Assembly: GCA_020248665.1 (NCBI GenBank)
Contig: JADCHE010000040.1
Span: forward strand, 1 to 55,509
DNA length: 55,509 bases
Origin: Burkholderiales bacterium
GTDB taxonomy: Bacteria > Pseudomonadota > Gammaproteobacteria > Burkholderiales > Burkholderiaceae_E
Reading direction: 5' to 3'
The stretch's first letter is position 1; the number at the start of each line of letters is the position of its first letter. The notes beneath the pieces are model-generated. The model had not been told where the DNA came from. It made no database searches and was given only the letters and a program-made list of their open reading frames with translations. Positions 41,958 to 52,179 of this stretch are shown one piece after another. The translations under genes were made by a program, and so were the position numbers.

Positions 41958-42800
41958 TCAGAGGGCGAGCGTGCCCTCGATCAGCACGTGCACCGCGCCG
42001 CCGATCCACGCCGAGCCCGCGCCGTCGGGCCGCACGGACACGCGGCCGGTGCGGCCGATCGCGGTGCCCTGCGCGATCGTGCGCGGTCCGGACAGGCGCC
42101 CCTCGGCGAGCTGCCAGCGGGCGAGCGCGGCGTTCAGCGAGCCGGTGATCGGGTCCTCGCTCATGCCGCTCGACGGCGCGAGCATCCGCACCTCGTGGTC
42201 GCACGCGCCGCCCGGTGCGTGCGGACCGACGAACCCGATCGAGCGGAACGCGGGCCAGCGCACGCGCGAGGCGTCGAGCGCGAGCACCGCGTCGGCCGAC
42301 GCGAGCTCGAAGGCCTGCCACACCGGGCCGTTGCACAGCTCGGCGGTGCGCACGATCGCCTCGGGCGGGATCGACAGCGCGGCGACGATCGCCTCGCGCG
42401 TCGCCGGGTCCATCGGCCGCACCTCGGTCGGTGGCGCGCGGAACGCCAGCTCGCCCGCGCGCGACACGTCGACCTCGACGAGCCCGACGCCGCACTGCTG
42501 CCGAACGAGTCCGCGCTCGCGCGGCACGCCGCCGCAGTGCAGCCAGGTCGCGCAGCTGCCGAGCGTCGGATGGCCGGCGAACGGCATCTCGCGCGCCGGC
42601 GTGAAGATGCGCACGCGGTAGTCGGCCGCGGCGTCGGTCGGCGGCAGCAGGAAGGTGGTCTCGGCGAGGTTCGTCCACGCGGCGAAGCGCTGCATCGCGT
42701 CGTCGGACAGGCCCTCGCCGTCGACGACGACCGCGAGGCCGTTGCCCTGCGTCGGCACCGGGGTGAAGACGTCGCACTGGACGAAGCGTCGGACGGTCAT
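41958..42800 (-). CDS. PhzF-family isomerase/epimerase
   Basis: 280 residues from ATG 42800. VQCDVFTPVPTQGNGLAVVV, the catalytic Glu47 in TNLAETTF, PFAGHPTLGS and the C-terminal DPITGSLNAALARW are the PhzF hallmarks (two-fold hairpin fold like diaminopimelate epimerase). True PhzF makes phenazine precursors, but no phenazine genes are here, so this is a general metabolite isomerase homologue. It is convergent with the VOC gene (16-base gap). Confidence 0.92.
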   Translation of the reverse strand: MTVRRFVQCDVFTPVPTQGNGLAVVVDGEGLSDDAMQRFAAWTNLAETTFLLPPTDAAADYRVRIFTPAREMPFAGHPTLGSCATWLHCGGVPRERGLVRQQCGVGLVEVDVSRAGELAFRAPPTEVRPMDPATREAIVAALSIPPEAIVRTAELCNGPVWQAFELASADAVLALDASRVRWPAFRSIGFVGPHAPGGACDHEVRMLAPSSGMSEDPITGSLNAALARWQLAEGRLSGPRTIAQGTAIGRTGRVSVRPDGAGSAWIGGAVHVLIEGTLAL

Positions 42801-43006
42801 CGGGCATCTCCGCGTGTCGGGGCGGGGGCGGGGTGCGGGGGGCGCGCGCGGGTCGTCGCGCCATTCTGGACCGGACCGCGGCGCACCGCGCGCGCCGAGC
42901 GACCGACGGGGCGGCCGCGCGCGGCCCCGGGGCGCGGCCCCGGGCACCGTCCGGCGCGACACGCACGGGGCGTACGCCCGACGCGTCGCCGCCCGTGCGA
43001 CGCCCC

Positions 43007-43467
43007 ATGTCCGCCGACGCCACCGCCGACGCCACCGCCGATCCCACCGCCGATCCCACCGCCGATCCTTCGCCGCCCGTCACCGCGATCGTGATGGGGC
43101 CGGGCACCTTCGACAAGGTCGCGTCGTTCCCGGCGTGGCCGTACGGCGCGATGCCGGTCGTGGTGCCGAGCACCACGCTCGGCGCGGCGGGGCACCGGCG
43201 CGTCTACGTCGACAGCGGCGCGACGCTCCGCGCGTTCCTCGCCGCCGGCCTCGTCGACGGCCTGACCGTCACCACCGTGCCGATCCTGCTCGGCGACGGC
43301 CTGCCGCCGTTCGGGCCGGGTGGTGCCGGCGCGCCGCTGGTGCTCGCATCGTCGCGGTCCCGACCGTTCGGCTTCGTGCAGTCGACCTGGCGCATCGAGC
43401 GGCCGACCGGCCGAGCGAGGCCGCGACGACCCGAGAGGTCGTCGGGCGCGCGAGGCCGCTCGGGTAA
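43007..43467 (+). pseudogene. Decayed RibD-C/dihydrofolate-reductase-like gene
   Basis: VMGPGTFDKVASFPAWPYG, then RRVYVDSGATLRAFLAAGLV, TTVPILLGDGLPPFGP and PFGFVQSTWRI match the family of DHFR-like proteins, but three parts are wrong. The usual N-terminal strand and loop are replaced by a repetitive ADATADPT sequence. About 35-50 residues are missing between PVVVPSTTL and the VYVDSG strand. The natural stop is only reached after a frame change near 43400-43467. It is read as a pseudogene; a short repetitive protein cannot be ruled out. Confidence 0.6.
43013..43072 (+). repeat. 12-bp tandem repeat, four to five units
   Basis: Two copies of gccgacgccacc are followed by two copies of gccgatcccacc and a degenerate fifth unit. 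In the frame of the DHFR-like remnant they encode the repeated tetrapeptides ADAT and ADPT. A slippage-prone tract of the contingency-locus type. Confidence 0.8.
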
Positions 43468-43476
43468 GCTGGCCGG

Positions 43477-44196
43477 ATGTCGATCGATCCGGCCACCGCG
43501 CTGCGGGCCGCGGGCGCGCCCGCGCCGCGGCGCACGGGCGAGGCAAGGCGGCTGCTGGTCGCCGGCGCGGTCGGCCGGCTCGGCGAGGCGTTGCTCAACG
43601 AGGCGCTCGCGCGGGGCGGCTACGACGAGGTGGTCGCGCTCGCCGACGGCGACGCGACCATGTCGCTCGGCGTGCGCGGCCTCGCGCTCGCGCTGCTCGA
43701 TCGGCTGCCGCCGCTCGAGGATGTCTGCATCGCGCAGACGCTCGATCCCGACGCGCCGGGCGCGCGCTCGTTCCACGGACGCGACGCGCCGTTCGCGCTG
43801 GTCGACCCGGCCGCGATGCCGCGGATCGCGCAGGCCGCGGCCGGTGCGGGCGCGCACCGCCTGGTGCTCGTCCATCCGCTGCCGGCATGGCAGCAGATGT
43901 CGGCGCTCCACCTGGGGCTCGCCGGCGAGGCCGAGCTGGGGATGGCGAACCTGCCGTTCGACGGCGTCACCGTGATGCGACCGGTCGCGCCGTCCGCGAG
44001 CGCGGGCGGCGGCCTGGTGCAGCGGATCGTCGGCGTCTACCTGAGCCTGCAGATGCTGATGCTGCCCAAGTCGGTGCCGACGCTCACCTCGGCGCAGGTG
44101 GCCCGTGTCGCGGTCGACCTGCTGCGCGACGGCGAGCCCGGGCTCCGAGTGCTGGGAGCCGCGCAGATCGAGGCGCGGCTCGCGGCCCCGCGGTAG
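43477..44196 (+). CDS. NAD(P)-binding atypical SDR-like protein
   Basis: 239 residues. The N-terminal LLVAGAVGRLGEALLNEALA is a nucleotide-binding Rossmann motif (GxxGRLG). VLVHPLPAW and VTVMRPVAPSASAGGGLVQR suggest an NmrA/atypical-SDR type sensor or reductase, with no clear catalytic Tyr. Substrate unknown. A palindrome just after its stop may terminate it against the convergent next gene. Confidence 0.75.
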   Translation: MSIDPATALRAAGAPAPRRTGEARRLLVAGAVGRLGEALLNEALARGGYDEVVALADGDATMSLGVRGLALALLDRLPPLEDVCIAQTLDPDAPGARSFHGRDAPFALVDPAAMPRIAQAAAGAGAHRLVLVHPLPAWQQMSALHLGLAGEAELGMANLPFDGVTVMRPVAPSASAGGGLVQRIVGVYLSLQMLMLPKSVPTLTSAQVARVAVDLLRDGEPGLRVLGAAQIEARLAAPR

Positions 44197-44221
44197 GCGG
44201 GAGCGCCGGGCACCTGATCAG

Positions 44222-44235
44222 AGCGAGCGCTCGCT
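44222..44235. terminator. Perfect 14-bp palindrome between convergent genes
   Basis: agcgagcgctcgct lies in the 40-base gap between the stops of two convergent genes (44196 and 44237). A possible bidirectional terminator, although the following T-tract is weak. Confidence 0.45.
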
Positions 44236-44236
44236 T

Positions 44237-45220
44237 CTATGCAGGTGGCCGCCGCGACGCGCTGCGACGGACCACGCCGAGCGCACCCAGCCCGGCGAGG
44301 ACCAGCCAGGCGGATGTCGTCAGGGGCACCCGGGCGACCGGCGGCGCACCCCCGGGCCACGTCGGATCGACATGGGGGGTGCCGCCGGGACCGCCGGGGC
44401 CAACCGGACCGCCTCCGACGACCGGACCGCCGGGCATCCCGAACTGCGGCCCGGGTCCTTCTCCAGGCCCCGGGGGCGGCACGTGCAAGCCTGCGAACCC
44501 GGGCGGGAGAAAGCCGGCCAGGCTGCCGGGCGGCCAGGCGGCGAGCGGCGCGGCGACGCCGGCGTCGTCCGGAACCTGATCCGCCGTCGACCCGCCGCTC
44601 CCCGCGATCGGCCCGCTGCCGCCCGGAGGCCCGCCGAGCAGCGAGGACTCCTGCACGGCGGGACCGGCACCCGCGGCCTGCGCGAGCGAGCGGCGCGGCG
44701 CGGCGGCGCTGGCCTGCGGCGCATCCTCCTCCAACACCGCCGACCTGACCCGAACGTCGCGCATCACCTTCGGTGCACATTCGATCGGCACCTTGCGCAT
44801 CGAGGCGGCATCGGCCTTCGCCGCCGGCATCGGGGGCCGCGCGGCGCGTCCGTCCGTCGAGGCAGACCGGGCGGGCGGCGCGGCCCCGTCCGCGGACGCG
44901 GGCTTCGGCCGAACCGCTGGCCGCGGTCGGGGGAGCGGCGCCGGTGTGCCCGTCGCCCGCGACGCGGCCGTCGTCGCCGACGGCGACGGCGGCGCCCGTG
45001 CAGCGTCGCCCGCCACGCGAACCGGCGGCTTCGCGGCGGGCGCCGGTGTCGGAGCGGCCTTGCGGCGCGGCGCCGGCGCCTTCTTCGGTCCTCCCGGCAC
45101 CTCGACGAGGCAGTCCTCCTGCGATGCCCGGGCCACGGGCGACGCGGTCATGGTCAGCATGGCCGCGACGATCGCGGCGAGGGACAGGCGCGGGGGTGGA
45201 CTGGCGGACCGGCGGCGCAT
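44237..45220 (-). CDS. Exported Pro/Ala/Gly-rich low-complexity protein with PEP-CTERM-like tail
   Basis: 327 residues from ATG 45220. An N-terminal signal peptide (about 10-35, LSLAAIVAAMLTMTASPVARA) leads into a Pro/Ala-rich disordered region with one early Cys (QEDCLVEVPGG), then a Gly/Pro-rich region (about 200-295). The end, VPLTTSAWLVLAGLGALGVV followed by RRSASRR, resembles the PEP-CTERM/exosortase sorting signal: short motif, hydrophobic helix, basic tail. No homologous domain is recognised. The composition is unlike neighbouring genes. Possibly a surface or biofilm-associated protein; exosortase is not in the window. Confidence 0.7.
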   Translation of the reverse strand: MRRRSASPPPRLSLAAIVAAMLTMTASPVARASQEDCLVEVPGGPKKAPAPRRKAAPTPAPAAKPPVRVAGDAARAPPSPSATTAASRATGTPAPLPRPRPAVRPKPASADGAAPPARSASTDGRAARPPMPAAKADAASMRKVPIECAPKVMRDVRVRSAVLEEDAPQASAAAPRRSLAQAAGAGPAVQESSLLGGPPGGSGPIAGSGGSTADQVPDDAGVAAPLAAWPPGSLAGFLPPGFAGLHVPPPGPGEGPGPQFGMPGGPVVGGGPVGPGGPGGTPHVDPTWPGGAPPVARVPLTTSAWLVLAGLGALGVVRRSASRRPPA

Positions 45221-45380
45221 CGGCGTCTCGCGAGGGACGTTCCGATTCTCCCGACCACCCCGTGGGCGACGAGGAACTTCCGCACGTCCCGGACCGCCCC
45301 GGAGCCCGCGAACGTAGAATGTCGCCTCGTCCCGCCCCCGGCGCCCGCACGCGGCGTCGCCTCGCCGACCGCCGCCCCAG

Positions 45381-46496
45381 ATGAACAACGACGTCTTCCT
45401 GCGAGCGCTGCTGCGCCAACCCACCGAGCACACCCCGATCTGGCTGATGCGCCAGGCCGGGCGCTACCTGCCCGAGTACAACGCGACCCGCGCGCGCGCC
45501 GGCAGCTTCCTCGCGCTGTGCAAGTCGCCCGAGCTCGCCTGCGAGGTCACGCTTCAGCCGCTCGCGCGCTGGCCGCTCGACGCCGCGATCCTGTTCTCCG
45601 ACATCCTGACCGTCCCCGACGCGATGGGACTGGGCCTGTACTTCGCCGAGGGCGAGGGCCCGAAGTTCGAGCGCCCGGTCCGCGACGAGGCCGCGGTCGC
45701 CGCGCTCGCGGTGCCCGACCCGACCCGCGAGCTGCGCTACGTGATGGACGCGGTGTCGACGATCCGTCGCGCGCTCGATGGCCGCGTGCCGCTGATCGGC
45801 TTCTCGGGCAGCCCGTGGACGCTCGCCTGCTACATGGTCGAGGGCGGCGGCAGCGACGACTTCCGGCAGGTCAAGTCGATGCTCTACACGCGGCCCGACC
45901 TGATGCACCGGATGCTGACGGTCACCGCCGACGCGGTCCGCGACTACCTGAACGCGCAGATCGACGCCGGCGCGCAGGCGGTGATGATCTTCGACACCTG
46001 GGGCGGCATCCTGCCCGACGGCCACTACCAGACCTACTCGCTCGGCTTCATCCGGCGCGTGCTGCAGGGCCTGCGCCTCGAACGCGAGGAGCGCACGCCC
46101 GACGGCGGCACGCATCGCGTGCGCGTGCCCTCGATCGTCTTCACGAAGGGCGGCGGCCTGTGGCTCGAGGACATCGCGGCCTGCGGCTGCGACGCGGTCG
46201 GCCTCGACTGGACCGTGAACCTCGGCCAGGCCCGCGCGCGGGTCGGCGACCGGGTCGCGCTGCAGGGCAACCTCGACCCGATGGTGCTGATGGCCGAACC
46301 CGGCCAGATCCGGGGCGAGGCGGTCAAGGCGCTGGAGAGCTACGGCGTCCCCCAGGCCGGCCACGGCCACGTCTTCAACCTCGGCCACGGCATCTCGCAG
46401 TTCACGCCGCCCGAGTCGGTGACGGCACTGGTCGAGGCGGTCCACGCCTACAGCCGCGAGCAGCGCCGACGCGGCGCCGCAGCATCGAAGCTGTAG
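45381..46496 (+). CDS. hemE: Uroporphyrinogen decarboxylase
   Basis: 371 residues. The substrate-binding N-terminus [18 protein letters not shown], then [36 protein letters not shown] and the C-terminal HVFNLGHGI are HemE signatures. It removes four acetate carboxyls to form coproporphyrinogen III in haem synthesis. Divergent from the Pro/Gly-rich gene and followed by the DnaA-box region and priA, a conserved betaproteobacterial neighbourhood. Confidence 0.97.
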   Translation: MNNDVFLRALLRQPTEHTPIWLMRQAGRYLPEYNATRARAGSFLALCKSPELACEVTLQPLARWPLDAAILFSDILTVPDAMGLGLYFAEGEGPKFERPVRDEAAVAALAVPDPTRELRYVMDAVSTIRRALDGRVPLIGFSGSPWTLACYMVEGGGSDDFRQVKSMLYTRPDLMHRMLTVTADAVRDYLNAQIDAGAQAVMIFDTWGGILPDGHYQTYSLGFIRRVLQGLRLEREERTPDGGTHRVRVPSIVFTKGGGLWLEDIAACGCDAVGLDWTVNLGQARARVGDRVALQGNLDPMVLMAEPGQIRGEAVKALESYGVPQAGHGHVFNLGHGISQFTPPESVTALVEAVHAYSREQRRRGAAASKL

Positions 46497-46773
46497 CGCG
46501 GGCGCCCCAGTTATGCACACCGCCGTCGGTGTCGGCCGACGCGCGGCGCCGGTCCGGAAAGCGCCAAGCCGGCCATCGCAAGTGCTTGATTCTTCGAGCC
46601 TTATACTTGTCGAAAAAGTGTGCATCGGGCGGCAGGGCACGCAGCGGTGCGCCTTTCCGGGGGTTGCGGTACCCCTGTCCACACTTTTATCCACAGGTTT
46701 TGTGAACACCTCGGAAAAGCCCCGACGTCCCCGACAGTTGCGACCGATTTGAAGGATTCACTTTAAGTTCCCC
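46497..46773. other. hemE-priA intergenic region with clustered DnaA boxes, candidate oriC
   Basis: 277 non-coding bases, visibly A+T-richer than the rest. Exact DnaA-box matches are TTATGCACA (46511-46519) and TTATCCACA (46687-46695), both fitting TTATNCACA. Two-mismatch boxes lie at 46619-46627 (reverse), 46675-46683 and 46701-46709 (reverse). Two A/T-rich stretches (46585-46620 and 46745-46770) could be unwinding segments. The priA start (GTG 46774) ends the region. Candidate replication origin or DnaA-regulated promoter. Confidence 0.5.
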
Positions 46774-49011
<2,238 letters not shown>

Positions 49012-49019
49012 GCGCTCCG

Positions 49020-51035
49020 ATGACCGACACCCTGAACCCCGCGCAGCGCGAGGCCGTCCGCTACCTCGACGGTCCGTGCCTGGTCATCGCCGGCGCGGGC
49101 TCGGGCAAGACGCGCGTCATCACGCAGAAGATCGTCCACCTGCTCGAGGGCGGCGTGACGCCGCGCGCGATCGGGGCGATCACCTTCACCAACAAGGCCG
49201 CGAAGGAGATGGCCGACCGGCTCGGGAAGATGACGCGGCTCAGGGGCGGCGACGTCCCGCTGGTGTCGACGTTCCACTCGCTCGGCGTGCGGATGCTGCG
49301 CGAGGACGGCACCTCGATCGGCCTGAAGAAGGCCTTCTCCATCCTCGACGCCGACGATGCCGCGTCGATCGTCGCGCAGCTGCTCTCGACCACCGACCGC
49401 AAGCTCGTGCGCACGGTGCAGTCGCGGATCTCGCTGTGGAAGAACGCCGGCCTCGACCCCGACGAGGCGCTGGCCGCCGCGCGCGACGGCGACGCGCACG
49501 CGGCCGCGCGCCTGTACCGCGACTACGCGGCCACGCTCGCGGGCTACCAGGCGGTCGACTTCGACGACCTGATCGGCCTGCCGCTCAGGATGCTGCGCGA
49601 GGTGCCCGAGGTCGCCGAGCGCTGGCAGAACCGGCTGCGCTACCTGCTGGTCGACGAGTACCAGGACACCAACGCGACGCAATACGAGCTGCTCAAGCGT
49701 CTCGTGGGCCCGCGCGCCGCGTTCACCGCGGTCGGCGACGACGACCAGTCGATCTACGGCTGGCGCGGCGCCACGCTCGAGAACCTGCGGCGGCTGTCGA
49801 CCGACTTCCCGCGCCTGAAGGTGATCAAGCTCGAGCAGAACTACCGCTCGAGCCGCTCGATCCTGGCGGCGGCGAACCGGCTGATCGCGAACAACCCGAA
49901 GCTGCACGAGAAGACGCTGTGGTCCGAGCTCGGCGTCGGCGACCCGGTGCGCGTGCTGCCGATGGACGACGACGAGGCCGAGGCCGAGTCGATCGCGATG
50001 CGGCTGCAGTCGCAGCGCTTCGAGCGGCGCGGCAGGTTCAGCGACTACGCGGTGCTCTACCGCTCCAACCAGCAGGCGCGCGCGATCGAGCAGGCGCTGC
50101 GCCGCGAGAAGATCCCGTACGTGCTGTCGGGCGGACAGTCGTGGTTCGAGCGCGCCGAGATCCGCGACGTGATCGCCTGGCTGCGGCTGCTCGCCAACGA
50201 CGACGACGATCCGGCGTTCATCCGCGCGATCACGACGCCCAGGCGCGGCGTCGGCCCGCAGACGCTGCAGGTGCTCGGCGCGTACGCGGGCGAGCGCCAC
50301 GTGTCGATGTTCGAGGCGCTGTTCGAGACCGGCGTCGAATCGCGCCTCGACGCGCGCCGGATCGAGCCGCTGCGCACCTTCGGTGCCTTCGTGAACCGGA
50401 TCGGCGCGCGCGCGAAGCGCGAGCCCGCCGGCGTCCTGCTCGAGGAGATCCTGAAGGCGATCGGCTACCACGCGCACCTCGTCGAGACCTTCGACGAGCG
50501 GCGGGCGACGCAGGCGTGGCAGAACGTGACCGACTTCGTCGCGTGGATCGCCAAGCGCGGCGAGGAGGACGGCAAGACGCTGCTCGAGCTCGCGCAGACC
50601 ATCGCACTGCTGTCGCGGCTCGACGGCGAGGACGCCGACACCGACGCGGTGCGACTCACCACCGTTCACGCCTCGAAGGGCCTCGAGTTCCCGCACGTGT
50701 TCCTCGCCGGCTGCGAGGAGGGACTGATGCCGCACACCGGCCAGTCCGACGCGGGCGAGGACGAGGACGACGAGGGCCCGCAGCGCGTCGAGGAGGAGCG
50801 GCGACTGATGTACGTCGCGCTCACGCGCGCGCAGCGCTCGCTGACGATCACCTGGTGCCGCCAGCGCCGGCGCGCGAAGGCGATGGCGCAGCGCTCGCCG
50901 TCGCGCTTCATCTCGGAGATGGGCCTCGAGGCCGAGGGCGGCGCGTCGGCCGTCGTCGAGGCGCGCGTCGCGAAGCAGAAGCTCGCATCGCTGAAGGACC
51001 TGCTCAAGCCGCGCGGTCCGCCCTCGCCGGGCTGA
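49020..51035 (+). CDS. rep: ATP-dependent DNA helicase Rep (UvrD family)
   Basis: 671 residues, full Rep length. Motifs: TLNPAQREAV, Walker A GAGSGKTR, VDEYQDTN, GDDDQSIYGWRGA, LEQNYRSS, VHASKGLEFPHVF and RRLMYVALTRA. A 3'-5' superfamily 1 helicase that helps forks pass obstacles and works with PriA in restart. The gene starts eight bases after priA, making a replication-restart operon, which suits an origin-proximal location. Confidence 0.96.
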   Translation: MTDTLNPAQREAVRYLDGPCLVIAGAGSGKTRVITQKIVHLLEGGVTPRAIGAITFTNKAAKEMADRLGKMTRLRGGDVPLVSTFHSLGVRMLREDGTSIGLKKAFSILDADDAASIVAQLLSTTDRKLVRTVQSRISLWKNAGLDPDEALAAARDGDAHAAARLYRDYAATLAGYQAVDFDDLIGLPLRMLREVPEVAERWQNRLRYLLVDEYQDTNATQYELLKRLVGPRAAFTAVGDDDQSIYGWRGATLENLRRLSTDFPRLKVIKLEQNYRSSRSILAAANRLIANNPKLHEKTLWSELGVGDPVRVLPMDDDEAEAESIAMRLQSQRFERRGRFSDYAVLYRSNQQARAIEQALRREKIPYVLSGGQSWFERAEIRDVIAWLRLLANDDDDPAFIRAITTPRRGVGPQTLQVLGAYAGERHVSMFEALFETGVESRLDARRIEPLRTFGAFVNRIGARAKREPAGVLLEEILKAIGYHAHLVETFDERRATQAWQNVTDFVAWIAKRGEEDGKTLLELAQTIALLSRLDGEDADTDAVRLTTVHASKGLEFPHVFLAGCEEGLMPHTGQSDAGEDEDDEGPQRVEEERRLMYVALTRAQRSLTITWCRQRRRAKAMAQRSPSRFISEMGLEAEGGASAVVEARVAKQKLASLKDLLKPRGPPSPG

Positions 51036-51044
51036 CCGCCTGCC

Positions 51045-51116
51045 GCGGGCGCCGTACGGCGAACGCACCGCGCCGCGGCCGCCATGCCGCAGCCCTGACG
51101 GCAGAACGGCGCCCGC
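51045..51116. terminator. Inverted repeat between convergent rep and cytochrome genes
   Basis: The 11-bp arms gcgggcgccgt (51045-51055) and acggcgcccgc (51106-51116) are exactly complementary across a 50-base, itself structured, spacer. Possible bidirectional transcription stop. Confidence 0.4.
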
Positions 51117-51150
51117 AGGCGCCGTCCGGGAGTGAAGCGCGGGGGGCGAC

Positions 51151-51993
51151 CTACTTGGCCGCGTCCACCATGTACTGCACGCTCGCCTTGATCTCGGCGT
51201 CGCTCGCCGTCGAGCCGCCCTTCGGCGGCATCGCACCCTTGCCCTTGATCACCGACGCGGTCAGGCCGTCGACGCCGGCCGCGAGGCGCGGCGCCCAGGC
51301 GGCCTTGTCGCCGAGCTTGGGCGCGCCGGCGACGCCCGCCACGTGGCAGGCCTGGCAGGCGGTCTCGTACAGCTTCTTGCCGGCGTCGGGGCCCGCCGCG
51401 CCGGCGACCGCCGGTGCGGCCGCGGCCGGCGCGGCGGCCGCCACGGGTGCCGGCGCGGCCGGAGCCGGTACGGCTGCAGGCGCCGCGGCCGCAGGCGCCG
51501 CGGCGGCCGGTGCCTGGGGCTCCTCGAACTTCGCGCCCGACTTGTTCGCCATGTACACCACCGCGCGGCCGATCTCGGCATCCGAGTACTCGCCGCCCGC
51601 CTGCGCCGCCATCGCGCCCTTGCCCTTCAGCGCCGAGCCGAGCAGCGCCTCGTAGCCGGTCTTGATCCGCGGCGCCCACGCGGCGGTGTCGCCGAGCTTG
51701 GGCGCGCCCGCGGCGCCGACCTCGTGGCACGCGCCGCACTGCGCCTTGTAGACCTCCTCGGCCGGGCGCAGCGCCTTCGCGCCGCCGGCGGAAGCCAGCT
51801 GGAAACCCGCGACCGGGCGGATCCGCGCCTCGATCGCCTCGGGCGTCAGCGCGGTGCTGCCGGCGGCAGTCCGCTTGCCCGAGCCGACGTAGGTGGCCAG
51901 CAGCACGATCAGCAGGATCGGAACGACGAACGCGAGGACCACGACGGTGATCAGCTGGCGGGGGGTCTTGATGAAGGGTTCGTGCTCGCTCAT
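51151..51993 (-). CDS. Membrane-anchored di-haem cytochrome c5-type protein
   Basis: 280 residues from ATG 51993. One membrane helix (about 15-36) anchors it, with the rest periplasmic. Two c5-like haem domains carry CGACH (86-90) and CQACH (213-217), each followed by GAPKLGD and a likely axial Met in GKGAM. The domains are joined by an Ala/Pro-rich linker of about 45 residues (about 155-200). It probably shuttles electrons between the bc1 complex and a terminal oxidase. Duplicated domain sequences suggest an internal duplication. Confidence 0.92.
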   Translation of the reverse strand: MSEHEPFIKTPRQLITVVVLAFVVPILLIVLLATYVGSGKRTAAGSTALTPEAIEARIRPVAGFQLASAGGAKALRPAEEVYKAQCGACHEVGAAGAPKLGDTAAWAPRIKTGYEALLGSALKGKGAMAAQAGGEYSDAEIGRAVVYMANKSGAKFEEPQAPAAAAPAAAAPAAVPAPAAPAPVAAAAPAAAAPAVAGAAGPDAGKKLYETACQACHVAGVAGAPKLGDKAAWAPRLAAGVDGLTASVIKGKGAMPPKGGSTASDAEIKASVQYMVDAAK

Positions 51994-52179
51994 TCCGCTC
52001 TTATCCGGTGGCCTGGCGCGGCAGACTGCGCGCGGGCGACGTCGATACAAACCTTGGAGTATAGCCCGAAGGGTCCGACGACCGGTAGGTCGCGGAGGCG
52101 GCCCCCCGACCGCCTCCGCGCCTCCTCGGGCCGCGCGGCGCGGCGCCCCCGGACGCCTCGCCGGGCGACCCGTTCGAAC

